DNA from: DATJCV01 sp963707665
GTDB taxonomy: Bacteria > Pseudomonadota > Gammaproteobacteria > Burkholderiales > Burkholderiaceae_D
DNA: 64,000 nucleotides
Assembly: GCA_963707665.1 (NCBI GenBank)
Contig: CAVPQU010000011.1
Span: 186,001 to 250,000 of the forward strand
Reading direction: 5' to 3'
Part shown: positions 54,791 through 64,000 of the stretch, in pieces
Layout: each line of letters starts with the position of its first letter
How positions within the stretch are numbered: the stretch's first letter is position 1
The notes under the pieces: model-generated
What the model saw: only the letters and a program-made list of their open reading frames with translations
What the model was told of the DNA's origin: nothing
Database searches by the model: none
Made by a program: the position numbers and the translations under genes

Positions 54791-56194
54791 ATGAAAACTC
54801 AATCAACCACCTTGCTGGTGATCGGCGGCGGGCCGGGCGGCTATGTGGCCGCCATTCGCGCCGCGCAATTGGGCATTCCGACCACGCTGATCGAAGGTGC
54901 CCAGCTCGGTGGCACTTGCCTGAATATCGGCTGCATACCGTCCAAGGCATTAATTCATGCCGCCGAGGCATTCGAGCGGGTCGGTCATTATGCGGGCGAT
55001 TCGCCGCTTGGTATTCAGGTGCAGTCGGCAGCCATCGATCTGGCACAGACGGTGCACTGGAAAGATGGCATCGTGCGCAAGCTGACTGCCGGCGTTGCGG
55101 CATTGCTGAAGAAAAACGGCGTACAGGTGATTGCTGGCTGGGCCCGCATCATCGACGGCAAGACGGTTGAGGTGCTCGCCGGCAACGAGGAAAATGAAGC
55201 GCTGCGCATCCGCTGCCAGCATCTGTTATTGGCGACCGGTTCGCAGGCGGTGGCCTTGCCCAGCTTGCCATTTGGCGCGACAGTGATTTCGGCCACCGAG
55301 GCCTTGTCGCCGCCGTCGCTGCCGGAAAAACTGGTGGTGGTCGGCGGCGGCTACATTGGCCTGGAATTGGGCACAGCGTATCGCAAGCTGGGTTCTGACG
55401 TGACGGTGGTCGAAGCGTTCGACCGCATCCTGCCTGCGTATGACGCAGAACTGGTCAAGCCAGTGGCGACGTCGTTGCGACGGCTTGGGGTGCACGTGCA
55501 TACCGCTTGCACGGTACAGGGCCCGAGCGCCCAAGGAGACGGTGTGCGGGTGCGCAGTGCGCAAGGTGAAGAATTCGACTTGCGTGCCGATCGCGTCCTG
55601 GTGGCGGTCGGTCGCCGGCCCCGTACCGAGGGTTTCGGGCTGGAATCGCTGTTGCTGGACATGGATGGCCGTGCGATCAAGGTCGACCAGCAGTGCCGCA
55701 CCTCGATGCAAGGGGTCTGGGCCATCGGTGACCTGACTGGCGAACCGATGCTGGCGCATCGGGCCATGGCGCAGGGGGCGCTAGTGGCCGAGGTGATTGC
55801 CGGCCAGCGCCGCTATTTCACGCCGGCGGCGATTCCGGCTGTGTGTTTCACCGACCCTGAAGTCGTGGTGGTGGGGCAAACACCGCAGGAAGCCGAGCAA
55901 GCCGGGCTGGCTTGTATCCATGCCGAATTTCCCTTTGCCGCCAATGGTCGTGCCATGACGCTGGAGGCCAGTGAAGGATTCGTGCGTGTAGTGGCGCGGC
56001 GCGATAATCATCTGATTGTCGGTTGGCAAGCAGTCGGTCGCGGCGTATCGGAGTTGTGTACTGCGTTTTCGCATTCGCTGGAAATGGGAGCGAGGTTGGA
56101 AGATGTGGCCAACACTATCCACGCACATCCGACCTTGGGCGAGGCCGTACAAGAAGCGGCCCTCCGGGCCTTGGGCCGGGCGCTACACGCTTGA
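54791..56194 (+). CDS. lpdV: Dihydrolipoyl dehydrogenase (E3)
   Basis: Reoxidises the E2 lipoyl group with NAD+. The 467-residue flavoprotein has FAD motif IGGGPGGYVAAIRAAQLG, redox disulfide in GGTCLNIGCIPSKALIH, NAD motif VVGGGYIGLELGTAYRKLG, and C-terminal catalytic His in TIHAHPTLGEAVQEA. Its place at the end of the bkd operon, 3 bp after E2, makes it the dedicated E3. Confidence 0.95.
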   Translation: MKTQSTTLLVIGGGPGGYVAAIRAAQLGIPTTLIEGAQLGGTCLNIGCIPSKALIHAAEAFERVGHYAGDSPLGIQVQSAAIDLAQTVHWKDGIVRKLTAGVAALLKKNGVQVIAGWARIIDGKTVEVLAGNEENEALRIRCQHLLLATGSQAVALPSLPFGATVISATEALSPPSLPEKLVVVGGGYIGLELGTAYRKLGSDVTVVEAFDRILPAYDAELVKPVATSLRRLGVHVHTACTVQGPSAQGDGVRVRSAQGEEFDLRADRVLVAVGRRPRTEGFGLESLLLDMDGRAIKVDQQCRTSMQGVWAIGDLTGEPMLAHRAMAQGALVAEVIAGQRRYFTPAAIPAVCFTDPEVVVVGQTPQEAEQAGLACIHAEFPFAANGRAMTLEASEGFVRVVARRDNHLIVGWQAVGRGVSELCTAFSHSLEMGARLEDVANTIHAHPTLGEAVQEAALRALGRALHA

Positions 56195-56217
56195 TGCCGG
56201 GCAAGCGTGAACCCACG

Positions 56218-56541
56218 CTAGCATGCGATGTAGACCAGCCCCGGACTCAGGTAGCGCTCATTGGGCCGTATGGCGGTGTGGATTTCTTCCGGACAGACGT
56301 GCGAAAACTCGTAATTTTTTCCAGCGATGCGGGCATGACCGTAAATCGGCAGATCACGGTAGGTGCCAATTGGATCGGTGAGTTGTTCCGCATGATCAAA
56401 CCCGGTTGAAATCGGCAGCTGTTGCTGATCCGCAGGATTGGCAACGATTCTCGATTCGACCCCATCCAGCTTGTCTTTCATTATCCAGAAAAGAAACGCC
56501 AACCCTCCCCACAAAATCAGCTCGATCAGAAAAATCTCCAT
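56218..56541 (-). CDS. Small membrane-anchored protein of unknown function
   Basis: From the ATG at 56541, with AGGAG seven bases upstream, the product is 107 residues. It has an N-terminal helix (IFLIELILWGGLAFLFWIM) and a soluble part with LPIYGHARIAGKNYEFSHVC. I do not recognise a family. It is convergent with the E3 gene (23 bp gap), and the 209 bp between it and ppsR hold no gene. Confidence 0.6.
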   Translation of the reverse strand: MEIFLIELILWGGLAFLFWIMKDKLDGVESRIVANPADQQQLPISTGFDHAEQLTDPIGTYRDLPIYGHARIAGKNYEFSHVCPEEIHTAIRPNERYLSPGLVYIAC

Positions 56542-56750
56542 GTTGTGCTCCTGATGTATTTCATACGACCACCTGGCGCCCAATATCGATCTCGCAAGCT
56601 TGATTTGTATATCTCAAGGGTGGTCGCGACGACGTCATGTATTTGTTTACATAAGAACGTTTTTACAAGAGCAAGTTTCTGCGAAATTCAGAAGTCGCGT
56701 GGTTCCTGATCAGGGTCGTGCAGCCATGCTCGAGCCGATCAACGGGGCGC

Positions 56751-57590
56751 TCAATAGGTTCGCCATTCGAACTTCAACTCCTGCAGGATCGTGGTGGCGA
56801 TTTCCTCGATGGACTTGGCGGTGGATGACATCCAGCGGATTCCTTCGCGTCGCATCATCCGTTCCGCTTCGTTGACTTCATAGCGGCAATTTTCCAGCGC
56901 CGCATATTTGCTGCCGGGACGGCGTTCGTTGCGTACCTCGGACAGCCGGTCCGGCGCAATCGACAAGCCAAATATCTTATGTTTGTAAGGCGCCAAGTCG
57001 CCTGGCAGTTTGTTGCGCACGAAATCATCCGGAATCAGCGGGTAGTTGGCGGCCTTCACGCCGAATTGCATCGCCAGATACAGACTGGTCGGGGTTTTTC
57101 CCGAGCGCGAAACCCCGACCAGAATGACGTCGGCGGCGGCCAGATTCAGGTTCGACTGGCCATCGTCGTGCGCCAGGGAAAAATTGATGGCCTCGATCCG
57201 ATTCTTATACTCTTCCGAATTGGCAATGTTGTGGCTGCGGCCAATGGTATGAGTCGATTTGATGCCGAGTTCATGCTCCAGCGGTTCGACGAACGTGTGG
57301 ATCAGATCCATGTGCATTGCATTCGATAACCGTACCGCGGCGGAGAGCTCCGCCTTGACCATGGTCGAGAAGACAATGGGCAGTTTGCCGTCGGTTTCGA
57401 ATGTTGCATTAATGCGCTGAACTGCGTCATGCACCTTGTCCAGCGTGTCGATGAACGGCAAGCGCACGTGTTTGAAGCGCAATTCAAACTGGGTCAGCAG
57501 GGAATGGCCGAAGGTTTCGGCGGTGATGCCGGTCCCATCAGAGATGAAGAAAACGGTGCGATTCGCTGGCGGCAGAGTGGGAGGCAACAT
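56751..57590 (-). CDS. ppsR: PEP synthase regulatory protein PpsR
   Basis: A bifunctional kinase/pyrophosphorylase that switches PEP synthase off and on. The 279-residue DUF299 protein has VFFISDGTGITAETFGHSLL, the P-loop GVSRSGKTPTSLYLA, and YPLIPDDFVRNKLPGDLAPY. ATG 57590 matches the family start. It is divergent from ppsA with 182 bp between start codons, an arrangement that links regulator and target. Confidence 0.94.
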   Translation of the reverse strand: MLPPTLPPANRTVFFISDGTGITAETFGHSLLTQFELRFKHVRLPFIDTLDKVHDAVQRINATFETDGKLPIVFSTMVKAELSAAVRLSNAMHMDLIHTFVEPLEHELGIKSTHTIGRSHNIANSEEYKNRIEAINFSLAHDDGQSNLNLAAADVILVGVSRSGKTPTSLYLAMQFGVKAANYPLIPDDFVRNKLPGDLAPYKHKIFGLSIAPDRLSEVRNERRPGSKYAALENCRYEVNEAERMMRREGIRWMSSTAKSIEEIATTILQELKFEWRTY

Positions 57591-57772
57591 GTGGATTCGA
57601 AAAAATATCAGGAAAGGAAAGTCAAAAATCGACGGTCGGCAAGGCAAAAAGACATGGCTGGTTGTAAAATGGCGCGCAATGTACCCGTCACTCCAACCAT
57701 AGCAAGAATAACAAAAACACCGGCTGAGCGAAGCGACCGTGAAGATTTCCCATCATCAAAACAGAGGTAGTC

Positions 57773-60301
<2,529 letters not shown>

Positions 60302-60351
60302 CCTGCACTTGCCGAATACAAACAAAAATAGCTTCACTGTTTGGACTTAAG

Positions 60352-60385
60352 CCCTCGTCACCCCGGGTCGACGAGGGTTTTGTTT
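60352..60385 (+). terminator. Intrinsic terminator after ppsA
   Basis: CCCTCGTC (60352-60359) pairs with GACGAGGG (60370-60377), followed by TTTTGTTTTT. A stable eight-pair stem with a T-rich tail ends the ppsA transcript. Confidence 0.85.
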
Positions 60386-60417
60386 TTGAGGCGATCGTTT
60401 GCGCAAAAGGGGCTGGA

Positions 60418-60872
60418 ATGACTGACTGGATGATGTGGCTGGCCATGGCGGGCATCGTCGTGATCCTGGAACTGTTCAGCGGCACCTTCTATCTGCTGAT
60501 GATCGCCATCGGCCTGGTGGCGGCGGCGCTGGCGCGCTTTGCCGGCGCTGGACCAGCCGATGCAGCTGATCGTTGCCGCCGTGGTCGGCGTCGCCGCCAC
60601 CGTCGCGCTGCGCCGCAGCCGCTTCGGCCGGCGGCGCAAGACCGACGCCGCGCGCGACCCCAACGTCAATCTCGACATCGGCCAGACGCGTGCGCGTGCA
60701 CGAGTGGCGTGGCAGCGATGCGCAGGCCACGCGCGCGCCATGTATCGCGGCGCGCTGTGGGACGTCGAACTGGCGCCGGGCGAGCCGAGGCGCGCGCCGG
60801 ATCGTTCATCATCCGCGAAGTGCGCGGCAGCCGCCTGATCGTGTCGCAGCCAAGCTTCATAACAACAACTAA
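60418..60872 (+). CDS. NfeD-family membrane protein (frameshifted)
   Basis: The N-terminus MTDWMMWLAMAGIVVILELF begins a set of membrane helices, continued after a frame change by MQLIVAAVVGVAATVALRR, then a soluble OB-like NfeD domain with MYRGALWDVELAPGEP and FIIREVRGSRLIV. At least four frame changes are visible (near 60545, 60685, 60735 and 60790). The true stop is uncertain: TAA at 60870-60872 lies suitably just before the qmcA ribosome site, whereas one frame stays open to 60918. NfeD proteins accompany stomatin-like proteins, as here. Confidence 0.75.
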
Positions 60873-60887
60873 CCGGGAGCAAACTCT

Positions 60888-61816
60888 ATGGATTTCAGTT
60901 TCGGCAATGTGTCGCTGATCATCTTCATTCTGGCGATCGTCTTCGTCTTCAAGACCATCAACGTCGTGCCGCAGCAGCATGCGTGGGTGGTCGAGCGCCT
61001 CGGCAAATACCACGCGACGCTGGCGCCGGGCCTGAACATCGTGGTGCCGTTCGTCGACCGCATCGCCTACAAGCACATGCTGAAGGAGATCCCGCTCGAC
61101 GTGCCGCCGCAGGTCTGCATCACGCGCGACAACACGCAGCTGCAGGTGGACGGCATCCTGTACTTCCAGGTCACCGATCCGATGCGCGCGTCGTACGGCT
61201 CGTCGCAACTACATCTCGGCGATCACGCAGCTGGCGCAGACCACGCTGCGCTCGGTGATCGGCAAGATGGAACTCGACAAGACCTTCGAGGAGCGCGACC
61301 ACATCAACACCGCGATCGTCAACGCGATCGACGAATCGGCCGCCAACTGGGGCGTGAAGGTGCTGCGCTACGAGATCAAGGACCTGACGCCGCCGAAGGA
61401 AATCCTGCACGCGATGCAGGCGCAGATCACCGCCGAGCGCGAAAAGCGCGCGCTGATCGCGGCATCCGAAGGGCGCAAGCAGGAGCAGATCAACATCGCC
61501 AACGGCGAGCGCGAGGCGTCGATCGCCAGGTCGGAAGGCGAGAAGCAGGCCGCGATCAACCGCGCGCAGGGCGCAGGCGGCGGCGATCGTCGCGCTGGCC
61601 GAGGCGACGCGCCGACGCGCTTGCGCCAGATCGCGCGCGGCGATCCGCGAACCGGGCGGCATGGACGCGGTCAACCTGAAGGTCGCCGAGCAGTACGTGG
61701 ACGCGTTCGGCAACCTGGCCAAGACCGGCAACACGCTGATCGTGCCGGCCAACATGGGCGACATGAGCGGCCTGATCGCCAGCGCCTTGCAAGTGGTGAA
61801 GTCGACGCAAAAATAA
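60888..61816 (+). CDS. qmcA: SPFH/stomatin-like membrane protein QmcA (frameshifted)
   Basis: A membrane-anchored SPFH protein that forms microdomain scaffolds. It has an N-terminal helix (VSLIIFILAIVFVFKTINVV) and the SPFH start VVPQQHAWVVERLGKYHATL. IPLDVPPQVCITRDNTQLQV and the coiled-coil stretch ITAEREKRALIAASEGRKQ follow. The C-terminus is LIVPANMGDMSGLIASAL. Five extra bases, near 61207, 61569, 61611, 61623 and 61647, break the frame, which accounts exactly for the shift between start and stop frames. The corrected length is about 307 residues. Paired with nfeD. Confidence 0.88.
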
Positions 61817-61832
61817 GCGTCGGCCGAGTACC

Positions 61833-61871
61833 GGCAGCGGCAGGGCACGTAGAACCGTGCCTGCCGCTGCC
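61833..61871. other. Long GC-rich hairpin after qmcA
   Basis: GGCAGCGGCAGGGCACG (61833-61849) pairs with CGTGCCTGCCGCTGCC (61856-61871): 16 pairs with one bulged G around a six-base loop, starting 16 bp after the qmcA stop. No T run follows, so termination would have to be of another type. The rest of the 61817-62216 gap holds the repeat below and no gene. Confidence 0.5.
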
Positions 61872-62088
61872 AAGCTGCTTCATGGTCCGGGTTGTGTTGC
61901 GGTAGCGGCGCCAGCGCACCGGAATCCAGCGCCGTTCGGCCCGCCCATCGATCACGCTGTTTCTCGCGGCCAGCCGTCGCAAAAGTCGCCGGATGCCGGT
62001 TGACGATTGGCAGTCGTCGCGACGGCAGGACAGGCGGAGCATGCTGCACAGGCCATCAACAACGCTGCTGCGGCAACCAGTTCTATCT

Positions 62089-62149
62089 GGAGTATGCGGC
62101 GTAAACGACCGTATGCGCGCCCGAAAACTGCCATTTATCGAGGGAGTAT
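62089..62149 (+). repeat. GGAGTAT intergenic repeat, locus 7 (pair, 54 bp spacing)
   Basis: GGAGTAT at 62089-62095 and 62143-62149, between the convergent qmcA and smpB genes. The interval has CGACCG and CCCGAAAA at offsets like loci 4 and 6, and TTTATCGAG before the second heptamer. Confidence 0.65.
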
Positions 62150-62216
62150 ATGGTCTTGTAAAGAGGTGTGCCGGGCGCCTCCGAAGCCGGACGCCAGCTA
62201 CAAGGTGGTGCGGCGG

Positions 62217-62666
62217 CTAGCGCCGATGCGCCTTCATCACGCTCTGAATTTCCCGCTGCGAATCGCGCTCTTTCTCGGTGTTGCGTTTGTCGTGCTGCTT
62301 CTTGCCCTTGGCCAGGCCGATTTCGCACTTGACGCGGCCGCGCACGTAATGCAGGTTCAGCGGCACCAGGGTATAGCCGGCGCGATCCACCTTGGCCGTG
62401 ATGCGCTTGATTTCTGCCGCGTGCAGCAGCAGCTTGCGGGTGCGCAGCGCTTCCGGATGTACATGGCTGGAGGCGGAAAGCAGGGCGCTGATGTGAGCGC
62501 CGAACAGGAACACTTCATCATCGCGCACGATCACGTAGGCTTCCTTCAACTGCACGCGGCCGGCGCGGATCGCCTTTACTTCCCAGCCGTGCAGCACAAC
62601 ACCCGCTTCGTAGCGCTCCTCGATGAAATAATCGTGGAATGCCTTTCTGTTATCAACTATGGTCAT
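62217..62666 (-). CDS. smpB: tmRNA-binding protein SmpB
   Basis: SmpB delivers tmRNA to stalled ribosomes. The 149-residue protein has NRKAFHDYFIEERYEAGVVL, LHGWEVKAIRAGRVQLKEAY and the C-terminal basic tail GKKQHDKRNTEKERDSQREI. Length and motifs are standard. It is divergent from ratA. No tmRNA gene is seen in the window. Confidence 0.96.
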   Translation of the reverse strand: MTIVDNRKAFHDYFIEERYEAGVVLHGWEVKAIRAGRVQLKEAYVIVRDDEVFLFGAHISALLSASSHVHPEALRTRKLLLHAAEIKRITAKVDRAGYTLVPLNLHYVRGRVKCEIGLAKGKKQHDKRNTEKERDSQREIQSVMKAHRR

Positions 62667-62731
62667 CGGGTCGGCCGGGGCAGCGGGTCGGGTAAAATTT
62701 CAACCTCGTGATTCTATCAAACGGTTACTTC

Positions 62732-63163
62732 ATGGCGGTGGTGCATAAATCGGTATTGCTCGGTTATAGCGTGGAACAGATGTTTGCCCTGGTGGATCGG
62801 GTCGAGGATTATCCATTGTTCCTGCCCTGGTGTGGCGGCGTCGCGGTGCGCGAACGCGAAGAAAATCGCCTGGTGGCGACCATCACCATCCAGTATCACG
62901 GCATGCATCATGCGTTTACCACTGAAAATACCAACACGCCGCCGACGGCGATGAAGATGCAGTTGCTGGAAGGGCCGTTCCGGCATCTGGATGCAAGCTG
63001 GAATTTCAAGGCGCTGAAGGCCGATGCCTGCAAAATTGAATTTGACATGCATTACGAATTTTCAAATCGCCTGCTGGAACAGATCATTGGGCCGGTGTTC
63101 AGCATGATCGCCAACAGCTTCGTCGATTCCTTTTGCCGGCGGGCCGAGGCGGTGTATGGCTGA
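62732..63163 (+). CDS. ratA: RatA/COQ10-like START-domain protein
   Basis: A 143-residue START-fold protein (AVVHKSVLLGYSVEQMFALV, VEDYPLFLPWCGGVAV, MIANSFVDSFCRRAEAVYG). The family includes RatA and the ubiquinone-binding Coq10. The ratA name comes from its pairing with rnfH; a toxin role is debated and a lipid or quinone chaperone role is equally possible. ATG 62732 is used because eight upstream residues have no match. It overlaps rnfH by 8 bp. Confidence 0.88.
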   Translation: MAVVHKSVLLGYSVEQMFALVDRVEDYPLFLPWCGGVAVREREENRLVATITIQYHGMHHAFTTENTNTPPTAMKMQLLEGPFRHLDASWNFKALKADACKIEFDMHYEFSNRLLEQIIGPVFSMIANSFVDSFCRRAEAVYG

Positions 63164-63464
63164 AGGCGGCAGCATCCCGGTGCAGGTCTGTTACGCGGGA
63201 CGCGGGCGACTGCTGTTGTTACAGCTGGAGGTGGCCGCCGACAGCACCGTCAGGCAGGCAATCATGGCCAGCGGCATCCTGCAACAGGCGCCGGAGCTCG
63301 ATCTGGACAGCTCACGAGTTGGCATCTTCGGCAAATTGAAGACCTTGGACAGTATCGTGCGCGAGCATGACCGGATCGAAATCTATCGGCCACTGATCGC
63401 CGATCCAAAAGAGGCACGCCGGCGCCGCGCCGGTTCCAGGAGCGACGGCAACACGCGACGCTAG
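63156..63464 (+). CDS. rnfH: RnfH family protein (UPF0125)
   Basis: A 102-residue beta-grasp protein (IPVQVCYAGRGRLLLLQLEV, VGIFGKLKTLDSIVREHDRI, EIYRPLIADPKEARRRRAG). The last motif is the family hallmark. The function is unknown. The smpB, ratA, rnfH grouping is widely conserved, which supports the calls. Confidence 0.9.
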   Translation: MAEGGSIPVQVCYAGRGRLLLLQLEVAADSTVRQAIMASGILQQAPELDLDSSRVGIFGKLKTLDSIVREHDRIEIYRPLIADPKEARRRRAGSRSDGNTRR

Positions 63465-63488
63465 CCGGCCGCGTCGCAGGTGCTGGCC

Positions 63489-64000
63489 TTATTCACACGC
63501 TTTCAGCGCATTGCTGGTGTCGCGTTGCTCCTGCGCCCGTTGCGCATCGTCCAGGAAAACCCGCTCGCCGTTCTGATTGGTACTCGTGATGGGGATGCCT
63601 GCAGCCAGGGTTTTCTGATACTGGCGGGCGCGTTCGCAGCTCTTGGCTTTTTCGCTGGCGAGACGGCGCTGCTCGGCATCCTTTTTTTCTTGTTCCGCCT
63701 GTTCTGTCCTGCGCTTGATGAATTCAGCGTTTTTGTCGGCCAGTGTCGGCGGCGCCTTGGCTTTGTCGGTGCCGCTCCCGCTCTCGGCCTGGCTGGCGGC
63801 CGGTGCCGGCGCTGCGGGCGATGCCGCACGCGGGGTTTTCAGGATTCGACTGGCCGGTACCGACGCCGGCGGTGGCATGTCGGAATACTGCTTGCGGCCA
63901 CCATCGTCGAGCCAGACGTACTGGGCGCATGCCAAGCCCGCCAGCGCCCAGCCAGCGGCCATCAAAATCCCGGCAAGAACGGATTTCAGTCGAATCGGAT
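63489..64000 (-). CDS. DUF4124-like periplasmic protein, 5' end cut by the window
   Basis: Read from the right edge, the frame is open and encodes a signal peptide (LKSVLAGILMAAGWALAGLA, then CA) before QYVWLDDGGRKQYSDMPPP, the DUF4124-type motif. Pro/Ala-rich spacer and a Lys/Glu/Gln-rich coiled coil follow, ending SNALKACE at 63489. An ATG at 63962 lies within the signal peptide core, so the real start is probably at or beyond the edge. It is convergent with rnfH. Function unknown. Confidence 0.75.
   Translation of the reverse strand, partial: PIRLKSVLAGILMAAGWALAGLACAQYVWLDDGGRKQYSDMPPPASVPASRILKTPRAASPAAPAPAASQAESGSGTDKAKAPPTLADKNAEFIKRRTEQAEQEKKDAEQRRLASEKAKSCERARQYQKTLAAGIPITSTNQNGERVFLDDAQRAQEQRDTSNALKACE

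Overview
The window looks like a chromosomal segment of a GC-rich betaproteobacterium, most likely Burkholderiales and probably Oxalobacteraceae-like. That placement rests on recalled gene order (dapC-dapD-pilU-yffB-dapE-prmB; rpsB-tsf-pyrH-frr-uppS-cdsA-dxr-rseP-bamA-skp-lpxD-fabZ-lpxA-lpxB-rnhB; smc-zipA-ligA) and on protein character, not on a database search. It is almost entirely core genome. I see no prophage, insertion sequence, tRNA, rRNA or CRISPR array.

Layout. 1-3.7 kb: the 5' part of mfd (minus), then ispD-ispF (plus). 3.6-4.8 kb: a membrane diguanylate cyclase (minus). 5.1-7.9 kb: a four-gene plus-strand cluster of rubrerythrin, a CCG-type Fe-S protein, a short encapsulated-ferritin-like protein and a DUF3501 protein. 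7.9-10.1 kb: an EnvZ/OmpR-type two-component pair (minus). 10.2-13.8 kb: a small secreted protein, a CoA transferase and an ABC-F ATPase. 13.9-19.7 kb: the lysine/diaminopimelate cluster dapC-dapD-pilU-yffB-dapE-prmB (minus). 20.1-30.6 kb: an MFS transporter, smc, zipA, ligA, galU and def (plus). 30.8-35.0 kb: map, glnD and an RluF-like synthase (minus). 35.3-50.9 kb: translation factors, isoprenoid and phospholipid steps, the outer-membrane assembly and lipid A genes, rnhB and a SpoU methyltransferase (plus). 51.2-56.2 kb: a complete branched-chain 2-oxoacid dehydrogenase operon. 56.2-60.3 kb: a small membrane protein, ppsR and ppsA. 60.4-64 kb: nfeD-qmcA, smpB, ratA-rnfH and a DUF4124 gene cut by the window edge.

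Two things stand out. First, a dispersed intergenic repeat: the heptamer GGAGTAT (one copy GGGGTAT) occurs at seven intergenic loci, usually as pairs 52-54 bp apart, always on the plus strand whatever the direction of the neighbouring genes. Second, the compact rubrerythrin / Fe-S / EncFtn-like / DUF3501 cluster, which looks like a peroxide or iron-handling module with an EncFtn-like protein but no encapsulin gene nearby.

Fourteen genes contain frameshifts, nearly all single extra bases, several of them in genes expected to be essential. They fall only in about 2.6-25 kb and 51-62 kb; the stretch 25.4-51 kb has none that I can see. I read them as consensus errors and annotate through them.
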